A DNA stretch of 64,000 nucleotides. Origin: Pseudomonas sp. BP8 (GTDB lineage: Bacteria; Pseudomonadota; Gammaproteobacteria; Pseudomonadales; Pseudomonadaceae). How positions within the stretch are numbered: position 1 is the first letter of the stretch; each line of letters starts with the position of its first letter. The stretch is taken from assembly GCF_017875955.1 (NCBI RefSeq), contig NZ_JAGINK010000001.1, positions 2,022,001 through 2,086,000 on the forward strand. Direction: 5' to 3'. This document shows, piece by piece, positions 17,601 through 26,119 of this stretch. Below the pieces are notes generated by a model. That model was not told where the DNA came from. It saw only the letters and a list, made by a program, of their open reading frames with translations, and ran no database searches. The position numbers and the translations under genes are program-made.

Positions 17601-18071
17601 TTACTTGAACTTTGGCCCAGACCGCGTGTTCAGTCCCTTGGCCAAGCGGTCATACAGCACCACATTGACCGTCGCCGCGAGGTTCATGCAGCCCTCGGTG
17701 GGGATGTAGATCGTCTCCTCACACCAAGCCCGCACACTTTCATCAAGCGTGCCGTCTTCCGGTCCGAAGATATAAATAGCGCGATCCGGATGGGTGTACT
17801 CAGGCAGGGGCCGGGCGCCCTCGACCAGCTCCACCGCAACCGGGGTGCAACCGAGGGGGATGATCCGCTGCAGGTCGTCGATGCCGATCAACGGGATGTC
17901 GTAATGCACCCGCTTGGTATCGGTCACGAAATCGCGTGCGCGCTCGTAGCGCTTGCCGGTGTAGAACACCGAATTGACGCCGTAACATCCCGCCGCACGC
18001 ATCACCGAACCGACGTTTTCCGGGGATTTGGGGTTGAACAGGCCGATGCAGCTGTACCGTTTGTTTGCCAC
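17601..18071 (-). CDS. TrmH/SpoU-family RNA 2'-O-methyltransferase
   Basis: This 156-residue knotted (SPOUT) methyltransferase has motif 1 in LFNPKSPENVGSVMRAAGCYG near the N terminus, motif 2 in AIYIFGPEDGTLDES near residue 98, and motif 3 in IPTEGCMNLAATVNVVLYDR near residue 127. It lacks the N-terminal substrate-binding domain of TrmH or RlmB and is TrmL-sized. It is annotated generally because GCMNLAA replaces the more usual SLN(V/L)S, and the RNA target is unclear. Confidence 0.85.
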   Translation of the reverse strand: MANKRYSCIGLFNPKSPENVGSVMRAAGCYGVNSVFYTGKRYERARDFVTDTKRVHYDIPLIGIDDLQRIIPLGCTPVAVELVEGARPLPEYTHPDRAIYIFGPEDGTLDESVRAWCEETIYIPTEGCMNLAATVNVVLYDRLAKGLNTRSGPKFK

Positions 18072-18131
18072 GTGCCGGGGCCCTTCGCAAAAAAAACGCG
18101 ATTATACGGGCTTGCCGGCCACTGCGGGGGG

Positions 18132-18497
18132 TCAGTCTTTTTTCAGCAACCCAGCCAGCCCGGCAAACGGGTTGTGGGTGGCCTTGGCGATGCTCGGGGT
18201 ACTGGTCGAGCCTTCGCTGAAGTACTGCTGATCGGTATAGCGCGAGTGTTCGTTGTCGTGGCAGTACAGGCACAGCAGCTCCCAGTTGGAACCGTCCTGG
18301 GGGTTGTTGTCGTGGTTGTGGTCACGGTGATGCACGGTCAGCTCCGACAGGCGCTTGCCGGCAAACTCACGGGCGCAACGTCCACACACGTGCGGGTACA
18401 TCTTCAGGGCCTTGTCGCGGTAGCCCATTTCCTTGTCGCGCTTGGCGTCGGCGATGATGCGGTCGAGGCGGGCGGTGGCGGAGAGGGTGGAACTCAT
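18132..18497 (-). CDS. yajD: YajD-family HNH nuclease-fold protein
   Basis: This 121-residue protein has a CGRC pair near residue 38, then LTVHHRDHNHDNNPQDGSNW and LLCLYCHDNEHSR. Together these form a zinc-stapled HNH fold with the His-His of the catalytic site. The length matches E. coli YajD. The biological substrate is unknown. The C-terminal tail THNPFAGLAGLLKKD is the conserved end. Confidence 0.88.
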   Translation of the reverse strand: MSSTLSATARLDRIIADAKRDKEMGYRDKALKMYPHVCGRCAREFAGKRLSELTVHHRDHNHDNNPQDGSNWELLCLYCHDNEHSRYTDQQYFSEGSTSTPSIAKATHNPFAGLAGLLKKD

Positions 18498-18629
18498 GGT
18501 GTTACCTTTCTTGTAATCAGGCGAATGACGGTTATAGGGTTGAGTCTAGCGCGCTTGCAGGTCAGGCGGACAGGCAAAAACCTGAACATGCGCGTAGGCT
18601 GTAGAGAGATTCCTGACAGGAGGTTGCAG

Positions 18630-18908
18630 ATGTTGCATGCGATCCTCGCCGCATTGATCCTGGCTAGCGTGCCGACGGCTGAAGCCGCTGGCCAGCAGCC
18701 GCGCATCACCACGCCGGTGCCTGGCGCACCGGGCACTGCCACGCCCACGCCGTATCCGCAGATCACCCCCAGCGCGCCACCCAAGGCCTACGACAGCCAG
18801 CCGGGAGCCCCGTTGCTGCCGCCCATGCCGCTGCCCGGGCCGCCCAAGGATTCGGCCTTGCCCGGTATGCAGCAGCCGCCGCCGCGGCCACCGCCCAAGG
18901 ATGACTAG
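18630..18908 (+). CDS. small secreted proline-rich protein
   Basis: This 92-residue protein has an N-terminal signal peptide (MLHAILAALILASVPTAEA). The rest is low-complexity, with about 26 prolines in the whole protein, ending QQPPPRPPPKDD. An AGGAGG site lies 6 bases before the ATG, which makes this start convincing. It overlaps the cNMP-binding gene tail to tail by 4 bases. No domain is recognisable; it may be a periplasmic linker or spacer. Confidence 0.72.
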   Translation: MLHAILAALILASVPTAEAAGQQPRITTPVPGAPGTATPTPYPQITPSAPPKAYDSQPGAPLLPPMPLPGPPKDSALPGMQQPPPRPPPKDD

Positions 18909-19372
18909 ACCTGCGCCAGGCGCTGGCCATCCTGCATCCGCAGGCGTTTGGACAGGGCCACGGCCAGGGCGCGGATGATCCGCGCAGCGATGCGTGGAGC
19001 TTCGTTGAGCATTTTTTCCAATGAGTCCTTGCCCAGGGTCAGCAGCTGGCATTCGCTGGCCGCTATGCAACTGGCCGAGCGCCGCTCGCCATCGAGCACG
19101 GCCATTTCGCCGAAGGCGCCGCGGCGCAAGGTGGCGATTTCCACCTGTTGGCCAGCGCCGTCGGTCTTGCGTACCGAGACCTGACCGCGGTGCAGGATGC
19201 ACATGAAACTGCCCGCGTCGCCTTCGGCAAAGATGCTTTCGCCTGCGCTCATGTGCGTCAGGCTGAAATAACCGGCCACAGCCTGAAAGTCAGAGGGTTG
19301 CAAGCTGTCGAACAGGCCGCAGTCCATGAGCATGTCACGGATTTCGGCATTGAGCTGGGAATGGTCAGGCAT
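18905..19372 (-). CDS. cyclic-nucleotide-binding domain protein (Crp/Fnr-like sensor without HTH)
   Basis: This 155-residue protein consists almost entirely of a cNMP-binding beta-barrel (residues about 20-135). It has the phosphate-binding cassette-like RRGAFGEMAVLDGERRSASCIA, where GEMAxLDGxxRxA matches the consensus with Arg present. A C-terminal helical segment (IIRALAVALSKRLR) resembles the Crp dimer helix, but no DNA-binding domain follows. It is therefore likely to signal through a protein partner or dimerisation. I start at MPDHSQLN, preceded by AGAAGA; two upstream in-frame starts are less likely. Confidence 0.83.
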   Translation of the reverse strand: MPDHSQLNAEIRDMLMDCGLFDSLQPSDFQAVAGYFSLTHMSAGESIFAEGDAGSFMCILHRGQVSVRKTDGAGQQVEIATLRRGAFGEMAVLDGERRSASCIAASECQLLTLGKDSLEKMLNEAPRIAARIIRALAVALSKRLRMQDGQRLAQV

Positions 19373-19468
19373 GGTTGTTCTTCTGGTCATAGCGTGGGAA
19401 CGGCGACTGGGCGCAGTTCCCACGCGCAATTGTTGTCGTACACCAGGTTAGACAACAAGCATCGCGGG

Positions 19469-21502
19469 TTACACCACGCCCAGCTCATTGAACACGAACG
19501 CATACTCCAGCGCCACATCACGCAGGCCTTGGTAGCGTCCGCTCATGCCACCGTGGCCGGCGCCCATCTCGGTCTTGAGCAACAACAGGTTGTCATCGGT
19601 CTTGCGCGTGCGCAGGCGAGCTACCCATTTGGCAGCTTCCCAATACTGCACGCGGCTATCGTTGTAGCCGGCGATTACCAGCATGGCTGGGTAGGCTTGA
19701 GCCTTGACGTTCTCATAGGGCGCATAGGCCTTGATGCGTGCATGCACCTCGGGCTCCTCGGGATTGCCCCACTCGTCGTATTCGGTGACGGTCAGCGGCA
19801 AGTCCGGATCGAGCATGGTGTTGAGTACATCGACGAACGGCACTTCGGCAATCGCGCAGCGGAACAGTTGCGGCCGCTGGTTGAGCACCGCGCCGATCAG
19901 CAGGCCGCCGGCGCTGCCACCGCTGATCGCCAGGCGCTCGCTGCGGGTCACGCCTTCGCTGATCAGGTGCTCGGCGCAGGCGATGAAGTCGTCGAAGGTG
20001 TTCTGCTTGTGCTCCTGCTTGCCAGCGCGGTACCAGGCTTCACCCAGCTCGCCGCCGCCACGCACGTGCGCAATGGCGAAGGCCACGCCGCGTTCGAGCA
20101 GGCTCAGGCGGGCATGCGAGAACCAGGGGTCGAGGCTTTCGCCGTAGGCACCGTAGCCATAGAGGTAGAGCGGCACGCACTGGTCCAGGTCTTCACGGCG
20201 GCGAACCAGGCTGATCGGGATCAGCGTGCCGTCCTTGGCCGTCGCCCACAGGCGCTGGCTGACATACGCGTCGGCATCGAAGGCGCCCAGCACCGGTGTT
20301 TGCTTGAGCACTTGCTGGGCACCGCTGGCGAGCTCCAGCTGGCGCACCTGGGCCGGGCGATTGAGCGCTTCGTAACGCAGGCGGATGCGCGTGCTGGCGA
20401 ACTCCAGGCTGTCCTGCACATACAGGCTGTAGGCCGCGTCTGGCAGCTCGACGCGGTAGGGCGGCAAGCCCTGCGGGTGCACTTCGATGATTGGCAGGCC
20501 GCCTTCGCGCAAGCTCAACGCCAGTGCACTGGCATTCAGGCTCAGGCCTTCGAGCATGGTCGTTTCGCGGTGGGGGACCAGCGCTTGCCACTGCTCACGG
20601 CGGGGCACCTGGTCGGCCGGCGCCTGGTACAGGGCGAAGTTGATGCCGTCCTGGTTGCTGCGGATGAACCAGCGCCATTGACCGTCGAGCTGGCCGTGGT
20701 CGGGGTAGTACTCGTGGTTTTCCTGGCGTGGCGCCAGGCAGCTGAAGGCGGCATGCGGGGTGTCGGCATCGAGTACCCAGGCCTCGCTGGTGGTCTTGCT
20801 GTTGAGCAGCAGGATCAGCTGGCGCTCGGAGCTGGCCCGGTAGCAGTGCAGGAAGAAGCGCCCGTCCGGCTCTTCGAAGACGGTCTGCGCGTCGGCCTCG
20901 CCGAGGGTGTGGCGGCGCAGGCGCCAAGGGCGGTGGGTGTCGTCCAGTTCGGCGAACAGCAGGGTCTGGCTGTCGTTGGCCCAGGTCATGCTGCCGTCGC
21001 AGTCCTCGAAGGGCAGGGTGGTGACGCTGCCGCTGGCCAGCTCCTTGACGTACAGGGTGTAGGTTTCTTCACCACTGGTGTCGAGGCTGTAGGCCAGCAG
21101 ACGGTGATCGGGGCTGATGTTGAAGGCGCCGAGGGCAAGAAAACCGCCAGCAGCGAGGGCGTTGGGGTCGAGCAGCAGTTCTTCGCGGCCTTGGTCGACG
21201 GTGTTGGAATCGTCGGCAGGGCGGGGGCAGCGGTAGTGGCGCGGGTATTCGTCGCCCGCGGTGGTGCGGGTGTAATACAGCCAAGGGCCCCACGGCGAGG
21301 GCAGCGACAGGTCGGTTTCGAGGATGCGGCCTTTGATTTCTTCGAACAGCTGTTCACGCAGCGGCGCCTGTTCGGCAAGGCAGGCTTCCTGATAGGCGTT
21401 TTCGGCCTCCAGGTAGTCGAGCACTGCGGGGGTGTCGCGCTGCTGCAGCCAGGCGTAGGGATCGTCGCCGGGGGCGGGCTGGGCAATAGGTGGATTGGGC
21501 AT
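19469..21502 (-). CDS. ptrB: oligopeptidase B-like S9 serine peptidase
   Basis: This 677-residue protein has an N-terminal seven-bladed beta-propeller (about 70-400) and an alpha/beta-hydrolase domain. The nucleophile is in SGGSAGGLL, the Asp in YNDSRVQYWE and the His in GAGHGGMSG near the C terminus. The length and the YGYGAYGESLDPWFS block fit oligopeptidase B, which cuts short peptides after basic residues in the cytosol. I start at the ATG of MPNPPIAQ; an upstream TTG is less likely. Confidence 0.9.
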   Translation of the reverse strand: MPNPPIAQPAPGDDPYAWLQQRDTPAVLDYLEAENAYQEACLAEQAPLREQLFEEIKGRILETDLSLPSPWGPWLYYTRTTAGDEYPRHYRCPRPADDSNTVDQGREELLLDPNALAAGGFLALGAFNISPDHRLLAYSLDTSGEETYTLYVKELASGSVTTLPFEDCDGSMTWANDSQTLLFAELDDTHRPWRLRRHTLGEADAQTVFEEPDGRFFLHCYRASSERQLILLLNSKTTSEAWVLDADTPHAAFSCLAPRQENHEYYPDHGQLDGQWRWFIRSNQDGINFALYQAPADQVPRREQWQALVPHRETTMLEGLSLNASALALSLREGGLPIIEVHPQGLPPYRVELPDAAYSLYVQDSLEFASTRIRLRYEALNRPAQVRQLELASGAQQVLKQTPVLGAFDADAYVSQRLWATAKDGTLIPISLVRRREDLDQCVPLYLYGYGAYGESLDPWFSHARLSLLERGVAFAIAHVRGGGELGEAWYRAGKQEHKQNTFDDFIACAEHLISEGVTRSERLAISGGSAGGLLIGAVLNQRPQLFRCAIAEVPFVDVLNTMLDPDLPLTVTEYDEWGNPEEPEVHARIKAYAPYENVKAQAYPAMLVIAGYNDSRVQYWEAAKWVARLRTRKTDDNLLLLKTEMGAGHGGMSGRYQGLRDVALEYAFVFNELGVV

Positions 21503-21537
21503 CTGGGGTCTCGTCCGAGGCAAGGGGCGGCAGTGCT

Positions 21538-21609
21538 GGCCTCTTCGCGGGGCAAGCCCGTGCCTACAGGGGGAGCGGTGATCCTGTGGGAGTGGGCTTG
21601 TCCGGCTAA
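21538..21609. repeat. REP pair, class 1 (REPIN-like)
   Basis: Two inverted REP cores (GCCTCTTCGCGGGGCAAGCC, and GTGGGAGTGGGCTTGTCCGG on the other side) are separated by about 20 bases. The right copy has diverged. They lie in the spacer between ptrB and the divergent three-gene cluster. Confidence 0.8.
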
Positions 21610-21679
21610 TGGCTTAACAGGCGCCTGCGCCTAAAAGTGTTTATCATAGGCATCTCTTTGCCTGGCTTGCACGAACACC

Positions 21680-22174
21680 ATGACCGAGAACGACTATACC
21701 CTCGCCTGGGGCCTTTATGCCGTGGCCGCCCTCGGCTGTCTGCTGGTGAGCTTCAAACTCACTGGCTGGATGTGGCGTTGGCTGCGTGAACCGCTGCGGG
21801 TGATCGTCGCAGTACTGCTGCTGACCCCGACCATCGTCGATCCGGTCAAGGAGAGCTTCGCCCCGGCCATTGCCATCAGTGCCCTGGATATCGCCTTCAA
21901 GGTCGGCAACAACGCCTGGCGCGCCGCTTCCGACCTGGCCATGTACGGCATGATCGCGTTTGCCCTGTACCTGATTTTCGTACTGCTGCGCTGGCCGCTG
22001 GAAAAACGCGCCCGCGAGCGCCGCGAACTGGCCGCCGCCGCTGCCCAGCGCCAGGCCCAGGAAGACCACGAAGTGCTGGTCGAGGCGCCGGTCGCCGCCG
22101 ACCGCAATGACCGCTACCGCAACGATCCGCCGCCTGCGGCCCCCGGCCGTGGTCGGGTCGAGCCACGTCTTTAA
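21680..22174 (+). CDS. small inner-membrane protein of unknown function
   Basis: This 164-residue protein has two clear membrane segments near residues 8-28 and 35-50 and another near 92-110, then a charged Ala-rich helix (EKRARERRELAAAAAQRQAQ) and a Pro/Arg-rich tail. I do not recognise a named domain. It is the first of three close genes (14 and 9 bases apart) with the amidotransferase and DUF2937 genes, so it probably acts with them. Confidence 0.75.
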   Translation: MTENDYTLAWGLYAVAALGCLLVSFKLTGWMWRWLREPLRVIVAVLLLTPTIVDPVKESFAPAIAISALDIAFKVGNNAWRAASDLAMYGMIAFALYLIFVLLRWPLEKRARERRELAAAAAQRQAQEDHEVLVEAPVAADRNDRYRNDPPPAAPGRGRVEPRL

Positions 22175-22188
22175 GGGAAGCCGCGAGC

Positions 22189-22962
22189 ATGTGCGAACTG
22201 CTGGGCATGAGTGCCAATGTCCCCACCGATATCGTCTTCAGTTTCACCGGCCTGATGCAGCGTGGCGGCCGGACCGGCCCGCACCGTGACGGCTGGGGCA
22301 TCGGCTTCTATGAAGGTCGCGGCCTGCGCCTGTTCCAGGATCCGGCGGCGAGCAGTGAGTCGGAAGTGGCCAACCTGGTACAGCGTTATCCGATCAAGAG
22401 CGAAGTGGTCATCGGCCACATTCGGCAGGCCAATGTCGGCAAGGTTTGCCTGACCAATACCCACCCGTTCATGCGCGAACTGTGGGGGCACAATTGGTGT
22501 TTTGCGCACAATGGCCAATTGGCCGAGTTCAGCGGGCAAACCACCTTCTACCGACCGGTCGGTGATACCGACAGCGAAGCGGCCTTCTGCGACTTGCTCA
22601 ACCGCGTGCGCAGCGCCTTCCCGGAGCCGGTCGAGGTCGAACAGTTGCTGCCGGTGCTGGTCGAAGCCTGTGCCGAGTATCGCGGCAAGGGGGTCTTCAA
22701 CTGCCTGTTCAGCAATGGCGACTGGCTGTTCTGCTTCTGCTCGACCAAGCTGGTGCACATTACCCGACGTGCCCCGTTCGGCCCGGCACGGCTCAAGGAT
22801 GTCGACGTGATCGTCGATTTCCAGTCTGAAACCACCACTAATGACGTAGTCACGGTGATTGCGACCGAAGCACTGACCGAAAACGAGACCTGGAACCGCT
22901 ACCTGCCTGGGCAATGGGCATTGTGGCGACATGGCGAATGTATCGCCCATGGGCAAAGCTAA
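22189..22962 (+). CDS. class II glutamine amidotransferase, YafJ-like
   Basis: This 257-residue Ntn-type amidotransferase has Cys2 (MCELLG) as the exposed nucleophile after Met removal. RDGWGIGFYEG, then THPFMRELWGHNWCFAHNGQ, then GDTDSEAAF, are the glutamine-binding and oxyanion motifs. There is no synthase domain, so it can hydrolyse glutamine or a gamma-glutamyl compound, but its acceptor is unknown. AAGGGAAG lies 8 bases before the ATG. It lies between two membrane-protein genes. Confidence 0.88.
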   Translation: MCELLGMSANVPTDIVFSFTGLMQRGGRTGPHRDGWGIGFYEGRGLRLFQDPAASSESEVANLVQRYPIKSEVVIGHIRQANVGKVCLTNTHPFMRELWGHNWCFAHNGQLAEFSGQTTFYRPVGDTDSEAAFCDLLNRVRSAFPEPVEVEQLLPVLVEACAEYRGKGVFNCLFSNGDWLFCFCSTKLVHITRRAPFGPARLKDVDVIVDFQSETTTNDVVTVIATEALTENETWNRYLPGQWALWRHGECIAHGQS

Positions 22963-22971
22963 GGACCCGGC

Positions 22972-23493
22972 ATGTTCAGAAGTTACCTGCGGTTGCTGTT
23001 GTTCACCTTTGGCCTGCTGGCCGGTATCCAGGTTCCAGGCGTGGTCAAGGACTACAGCCAGCGGGTCGAGGCGCACGTGCTTGAATCGCGCGAGGCGTTG
23101 TCTGGCTTCCAGGAGACCGCCCAGCGCTTCTTCAATGGCGACCTGCAAGCCTTGCTGCGGCATTACCGCAGCAGTGACGACCCGGTGTTCAACAGCGACG
23201 CCAATAGCATCGAGAGTCTGCTGATCCGTAACGAGCTGCTTGAGCAAGAGTGGCAGGCGATGCAGGGCTCCTGGGTGAGCCAGAGCTGGCACGTGCTGGT
23301 GCAGGCGGACCCGCAGCTGCGTGACGAGACGCTCAAGGGCTATAGCTACCAGATCCTGCTGGTGCCCGAGGCGATTGGCTGGGGCCTGGCGACTGGGTTC
23401 CTGCTGGCGTTCGTGGTGGAGAGCCTGTTGCTGCTGTTGGGCTGGGTGATCATGGGCGGGCGACGCAAGATCGTCAAAGAGAGCTGGCGCTAG
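22972..23493 (+). CDS. DUF2937-family membrane protein
   Basis: This 173-residue protein has an N-terminal membrane segment (LRLLLFTFGLLAGIQVPG), a long soluble helical loop (residues 25-135) and a C-terminal hairpin of hydrophobic helices (IGWGLATGFLLAFVVESLLLLLG). The opening and the VPGVVKDYSQRVEAHVLESR stretch fit DUF2937. It is 9 bases after the amidotransferase stop, with AAGGA overlapping that stop. Its function is unknown. Confidence 0.8.
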   Translation: MFRSYLRLLLFTFGLLAGIQVPGVVKDYSQRVEAHVLESREALSGFQETAQRFFNGDLQALLRHYRSSDDPVFNSDANSIESLLIRNELLEQEWQAMQGSWVSQSWHVLVQADPQLRDETLKGYSYQILLVPEAIGWGLATGFLLAFVVESLLLLLGWVIMGGRRKIVKESWR

Positions 23494-23526
23494 GTCGCGG
23501 GCTGCTCTTTTGGCTTGAGCCCGCTG

Positions 23527-23546
23527 GGGCTGCTTTGCAGCCCTTT
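23527..23546 (+). terminator. rho-independent terminator of the three-gene cluster
   Basis: GGGCTGC, a TTT loop and GCAGCCC are followed by TTT. The hairpin lies 34 bases after the DUF2937 stop. Confidence 0.65.
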
Positions 23547-23602
23547 CGCGACACAAGGCCGCACACAGGTTCAGCGCAGACCTGTGGGAGCGGCCTTGAG
23601 TC
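23541..23602. repeat. REP pair, class 2
   Basis: TTTCGCGACACAAGGCCG and the facing TGTGGGAGCGGCCTTGAG are class 2 REP arms, whose core is GCGGCCTTGTGTCGCGA. The right arm is truncated. Confidence 0.75.
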
Positions 23603-23640
23603 TATGTTCGCCATACCTCCAAGCGCGTTAAGGTAGGCAC

Positions 23641-24420
23641 ATGAACATCGACATGGGAGTCCGCCTGGTGAAACCCCTGCTACTCAATTGCGACATGGGC
23701 GAGAGTTTCGGCAGCTGGCGCATGGGCCTGGATGCCGAAGTGATGCCCTACATCGACTGCGCCAACATCGCCTGTGGTTACCATGCCGGCGACCCGAGCA
23801 TCATGCGCCGCACGGTGGCGCTGGCGCTGCAGCATGGCGTGACCATCGGAGCCCACCCGGCCTACCCCGACCTGGTCGGCTTCGGCCGCCGCTCGATGGC
23901 TTGCAGCAGCGAGGAGATCCGCGACTTGCTGCACTACCAGATCGGCGCGCTGGACGGCATCTGCAAGGTCCAGGGCAGCCGCGTGGCTTATGTGAAGCCG
24001 CACGGCGCACTGTACAACGACATGATGGCCGACCCGCTCAAGCTACGTGCGGTGCTCGAAGCCGTAGCGGCCTATGACCCCGGCTTGCCGCTGATGCTGA
24101 TGGCCACCGCCGACGACAGCGCGGCGCAGGCCCTGGGTGATGAGATTGGCGTGACACTGTGGTTCGAGGCCTTCGCCGACCGCGGCTATACCGCCAGTGG
24201 CCACCTGATGTCGCGGCGTCTGCCCGGCGCAGTGCACCATGACCCGGCGCTGGTCATCGACCAGGCCCTGCGCCTGGCGCGCGGTGAAGCGCTGCTGGCC
24301 GACGATGGCAGCACAGTGCAGCTGGCCGCCAGCACCCTGTGCGTGCACGGTGACAATGACAGCTCGGTGGCGGCGGTGCGGCAGATTCGCCAAGCCCTCG
24401 ATGGCCTGATGCAGCCATGA
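23641..24420 (+). CDS. pxpA: 5-oxoprolinase subunit PxpA (LamB/YcsF family)
   Basis: This 259-residue subunit of the ATP-dependent prokaryotic 5-oxoprolinase recycles pyroglutamate to glutamate. Family motifs are [11 protein letters not shown] near the start, [29 protein letters not shown] and [11 protein letters not shown], with [15 protein letters not shown] later. The ATG has AGG 7 bases upstream; a GTG 27 bases downstream (at 23668) gives the usual short N terminus and is a real alternative. The pxpB start overlaps the stop (ATGA). Confidence 0.92.
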   Translation: MNIDMGVRLVKPLLLNCDMGESFGSWRMGLDAEVMPYIDCANIACGYHAGDPSIMRRTVALALQHGVTIGAHPAYPDLVGFGRRSMACSSEEIRDLLHYQIGALDGICKVQGSRVAYVKPHGALYNDMMADPLKLRAVLEAVAAYDPGLPLMLMATADDSAAQALGDEIGVTLWFEAFADRGYTASGHLMSRRLPGAVHHDPALVIDQALRLARGEALLADDGSTVQLAASTLCVHGDNDSSVAAVRQIRQALDGLMQP

Positions 24421-25100
24421 AGGTGGTCGCCATCGACAGCCTGATGGTGCGCCTGTTCGATGCCATCGATGAAGCCAACATGCCCTGGATTCTCGCCGCC
24501 AGTCAGCGCCTGAACAGCGCCTTTGGCCAGCACCTGGTCGATCTGGTGCCTTCCTACACCACCTTGATGGTCCAGTTCGACCTGTCACCTGCGCAGGCAC
24601 GTGCCTTGATCGATCAAGCCTTGGCTGGGTTGCAGCCTGACACCGGCAGTACCGGTCGTCGCCACGAGATTCCAGTGTGGTACCACAGCAGCGTAGGCCC
24701 CGAGTTGCCGCTGCTGGCGGCGCGTGCAGGGATGTCCGAAGCAGAGGTGATCCGCCTGCACAGTGAACGTGAGTACCCGGTGTTTGCCCTGGGCTTTGCC
24801 CCCGGTTTCGGCTTCATGGGGTTGGTCGATGAGCGTCTGGCCAGCCCGCGCCTGAGTACCCCGCGCAAGCGCGTGGCAGCTGGCAGCGTGGGCATTGCCG
24901 AGCGGCAGACTGCGGCCTATCCGGCCGTCTCGCCGGGCGGCTGGAACTTGATCGGGCGCACCCCGGTGCGCCTGTTCGATCGCGAGCGCGACGGCTACAG
25001 CTTGCTGCAACCCGGCGACCGCGTACGTTTCGTGGCGATCGAGCATGCGCAATTCATCGACCTGGGTGGTGATGATTGTCCCTTGGAGGGCCAGGCATGA
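24417..25100 (+). CDS. pxpB: 5-oxoprolinase subunit PxpB
   Basis: This 227-residue subunit of the KipI/allophanate-hydrolase family has [12 protein letters not shown] near residue 43. The conserved [20 protein letters not shown], then [21 protein letters not shown] and [12 protein letters not shown], form the cyclophilin-like domain. It works with PxpC. The gene overlaps pxpA by 4 bases and pxpC by 4 bases, so the three are translationally coupled. Confidence 0.92.
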   Translation: MKVVAIDSLMVRLFDAIDEANMPWILAASQRLNSAFGQHLVDLVPSYTTLMVQFDLSPAQARALIDQALAGLQPDTGSTGRRHEIPVWYHSSVGPELPLLAARAGMSEAEVIRLHSEREYPVFALGFAPGFGFMGLVDERLASPRLSTPRKRVAAGSVGIAERQTAAYPAVSPGGWNLIGRTPVRLFDRERDGYSLLQPGDRVRFVAIEHAQFIDLGGDDCPLEGQA

Positions 25101-26011
25101 GTTTGAGGATCGAAGCCAGCACGGCGCTCTGCCAAGTGCAGGATGGCGGTCGTTTTGGTGTACGCCACCTGGGCGTTACTCAAGGCGGCGCGCTGGACTG
25201 GGTGGCGATGTACTGGGCCAACAGTTTGCTCGGCAATGCCCTGCATGCGCCGGTCATTGAAGTGGCGTTGGGCGGCTTCAGTGTGGTCGCCGAGCGCGAC
25301 TGCTGCCTGGCCCTGGCCGGTGCGGACCTGGATGCGCGAATCGATCAACAACCGCTCAAACCGTGGCGCAGCTTTGCTCTGAACAGGGGCCAGCAGCTCA
25401 GCTTCAGGCAACCCCTGCAGGGCGCCCGGGCGTACCTTGCGGCAGTCGGTGGCTTTCAGGCCGAGGCGGTGCTGGGCAGTTGTGCCACGGTGGTGCGCGA
25501 AGCGCTCGGTGGGCTTGATGGTCAGGGCAGGGCGCTGGGCAAAGGGCAATTGCTGACGTTCGCTGCAGGTTCGCCGGCGTTGTGCGAGGTACCTGAGGCG
25601 CTGCGTCCGGTCTATGCCGGCGCCCCCTTGCTGGACTTGGTGATGGGCGCGCAGATCGGCCAGTTCAGTGGCACCAGCCTGTTCGACGCGTTCAACCGTG
25701 ACTGGACCCTCGACAGTCGAGCGGATCGCATGGGCATTCGCTTGCTGGGGCCGCAACTGGAGTACCAGGGGCCGCCGATGATTTCCGAAGGGATCCCCTT
25801 GGGCGCGGTGCAGGTGCCACCGGATGGACAGCCGATCGTATTGCTTAATGATCGGCAGACAATCGGCGGGTATCCGCGGTTGGGCGCGCTGACGCCGTTG
25901 GCGCTCGTGCAACTGGCGCAGTGCCTGCCGGGCGCGCAGGTGCGCTTCAAGGCTGTGCTGCAGGAGTTGGCGTGGCAGGAGCAGCAGGCGTATCTCAAGC
26001 GTTGGCGGTGA
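25097..26011 (+). CDS. pxpC: 5-oxoprolinase subunit PxpC
   Basis: This 304-residue KipA/biotin-dependent-carboxyltransferase-like subunit opens IEASTALCQVQDGGRFGVRH, with LGVTQGGALD next. The SRADRMGIRLLGP and EGIPLGAVQVPPDGQPIVL blocks near residues 215-260 are the closing family signatures. I start at the ATG that overlaps the pxpB stop, with GGAGG 7 bases upstream; a start 21 bases earlier is less likely. It completes the pxpABC operon. Confidence 0.91.
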   Translation: MSLRIEASTALCQVQDGGRFGVRHLGVTQGGALDWVAMYWANSLLGNALHAPVIEVALGGFSVVAERDCCLALAGADLDARIDQQPLKPWRSFALNRGQQLSFRQPLQGARAYLAAVGGFQAEAVLGSCATVVREALGGLDGQGRALGKGQLLTFAAGSPALCEVPEALRPVYAGAPLLDLVMGAQIGQFSGTSLFDAFNRDWTLDSRADRMGIRLLGPQLEYQGPPMISEGIPLGAVQVPPDGQPIVLLNDRQTIGGYPRLGALTPLALVQLAQCLPGAQVRFKAVLQELAWQEQQAYLKRWR

Positions 26012-26016
26012 CAATA

Positions 26017-26104
26017 CCGGCCTCTTCGCGGGGCAAGCCCGCTCCTGCAGGTAGTGCGGTGCACGCTATCCTGTAGGAGCGGGCTTGCCCCGCGAAGAGG
26101 CCGG
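26017..26104. repeat. REPIN, class 1, nearly perfect
   Basis: Two 35-base arms (26017-26051 and 26070-26104) are almost exact inverted copies around an 18-base spacer. It lies between the convergent stops of pxpC and the VWA gene, where it could terminate or stabilise both messages. Confidence 0.9.
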
Positions 26105-26119
26105 CCCAGACGACAACAA

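Noticed and set aside
17538..18629. Long plus-strand frame leading into the proline-rich gene
   Set aside because: It runs antisense to the TrmH-type and HNH genes, which are clearly real. Only the last 92 codons have a ribosome site and a signal peptide.
19148..21634. Open frame of about 828 codons on the plus strand opposite ptrB
   Set aside because: The minus strand encodes a complete S9 peptidase with catalytic triad. The plus frame runs through the gene ends and has no motif.
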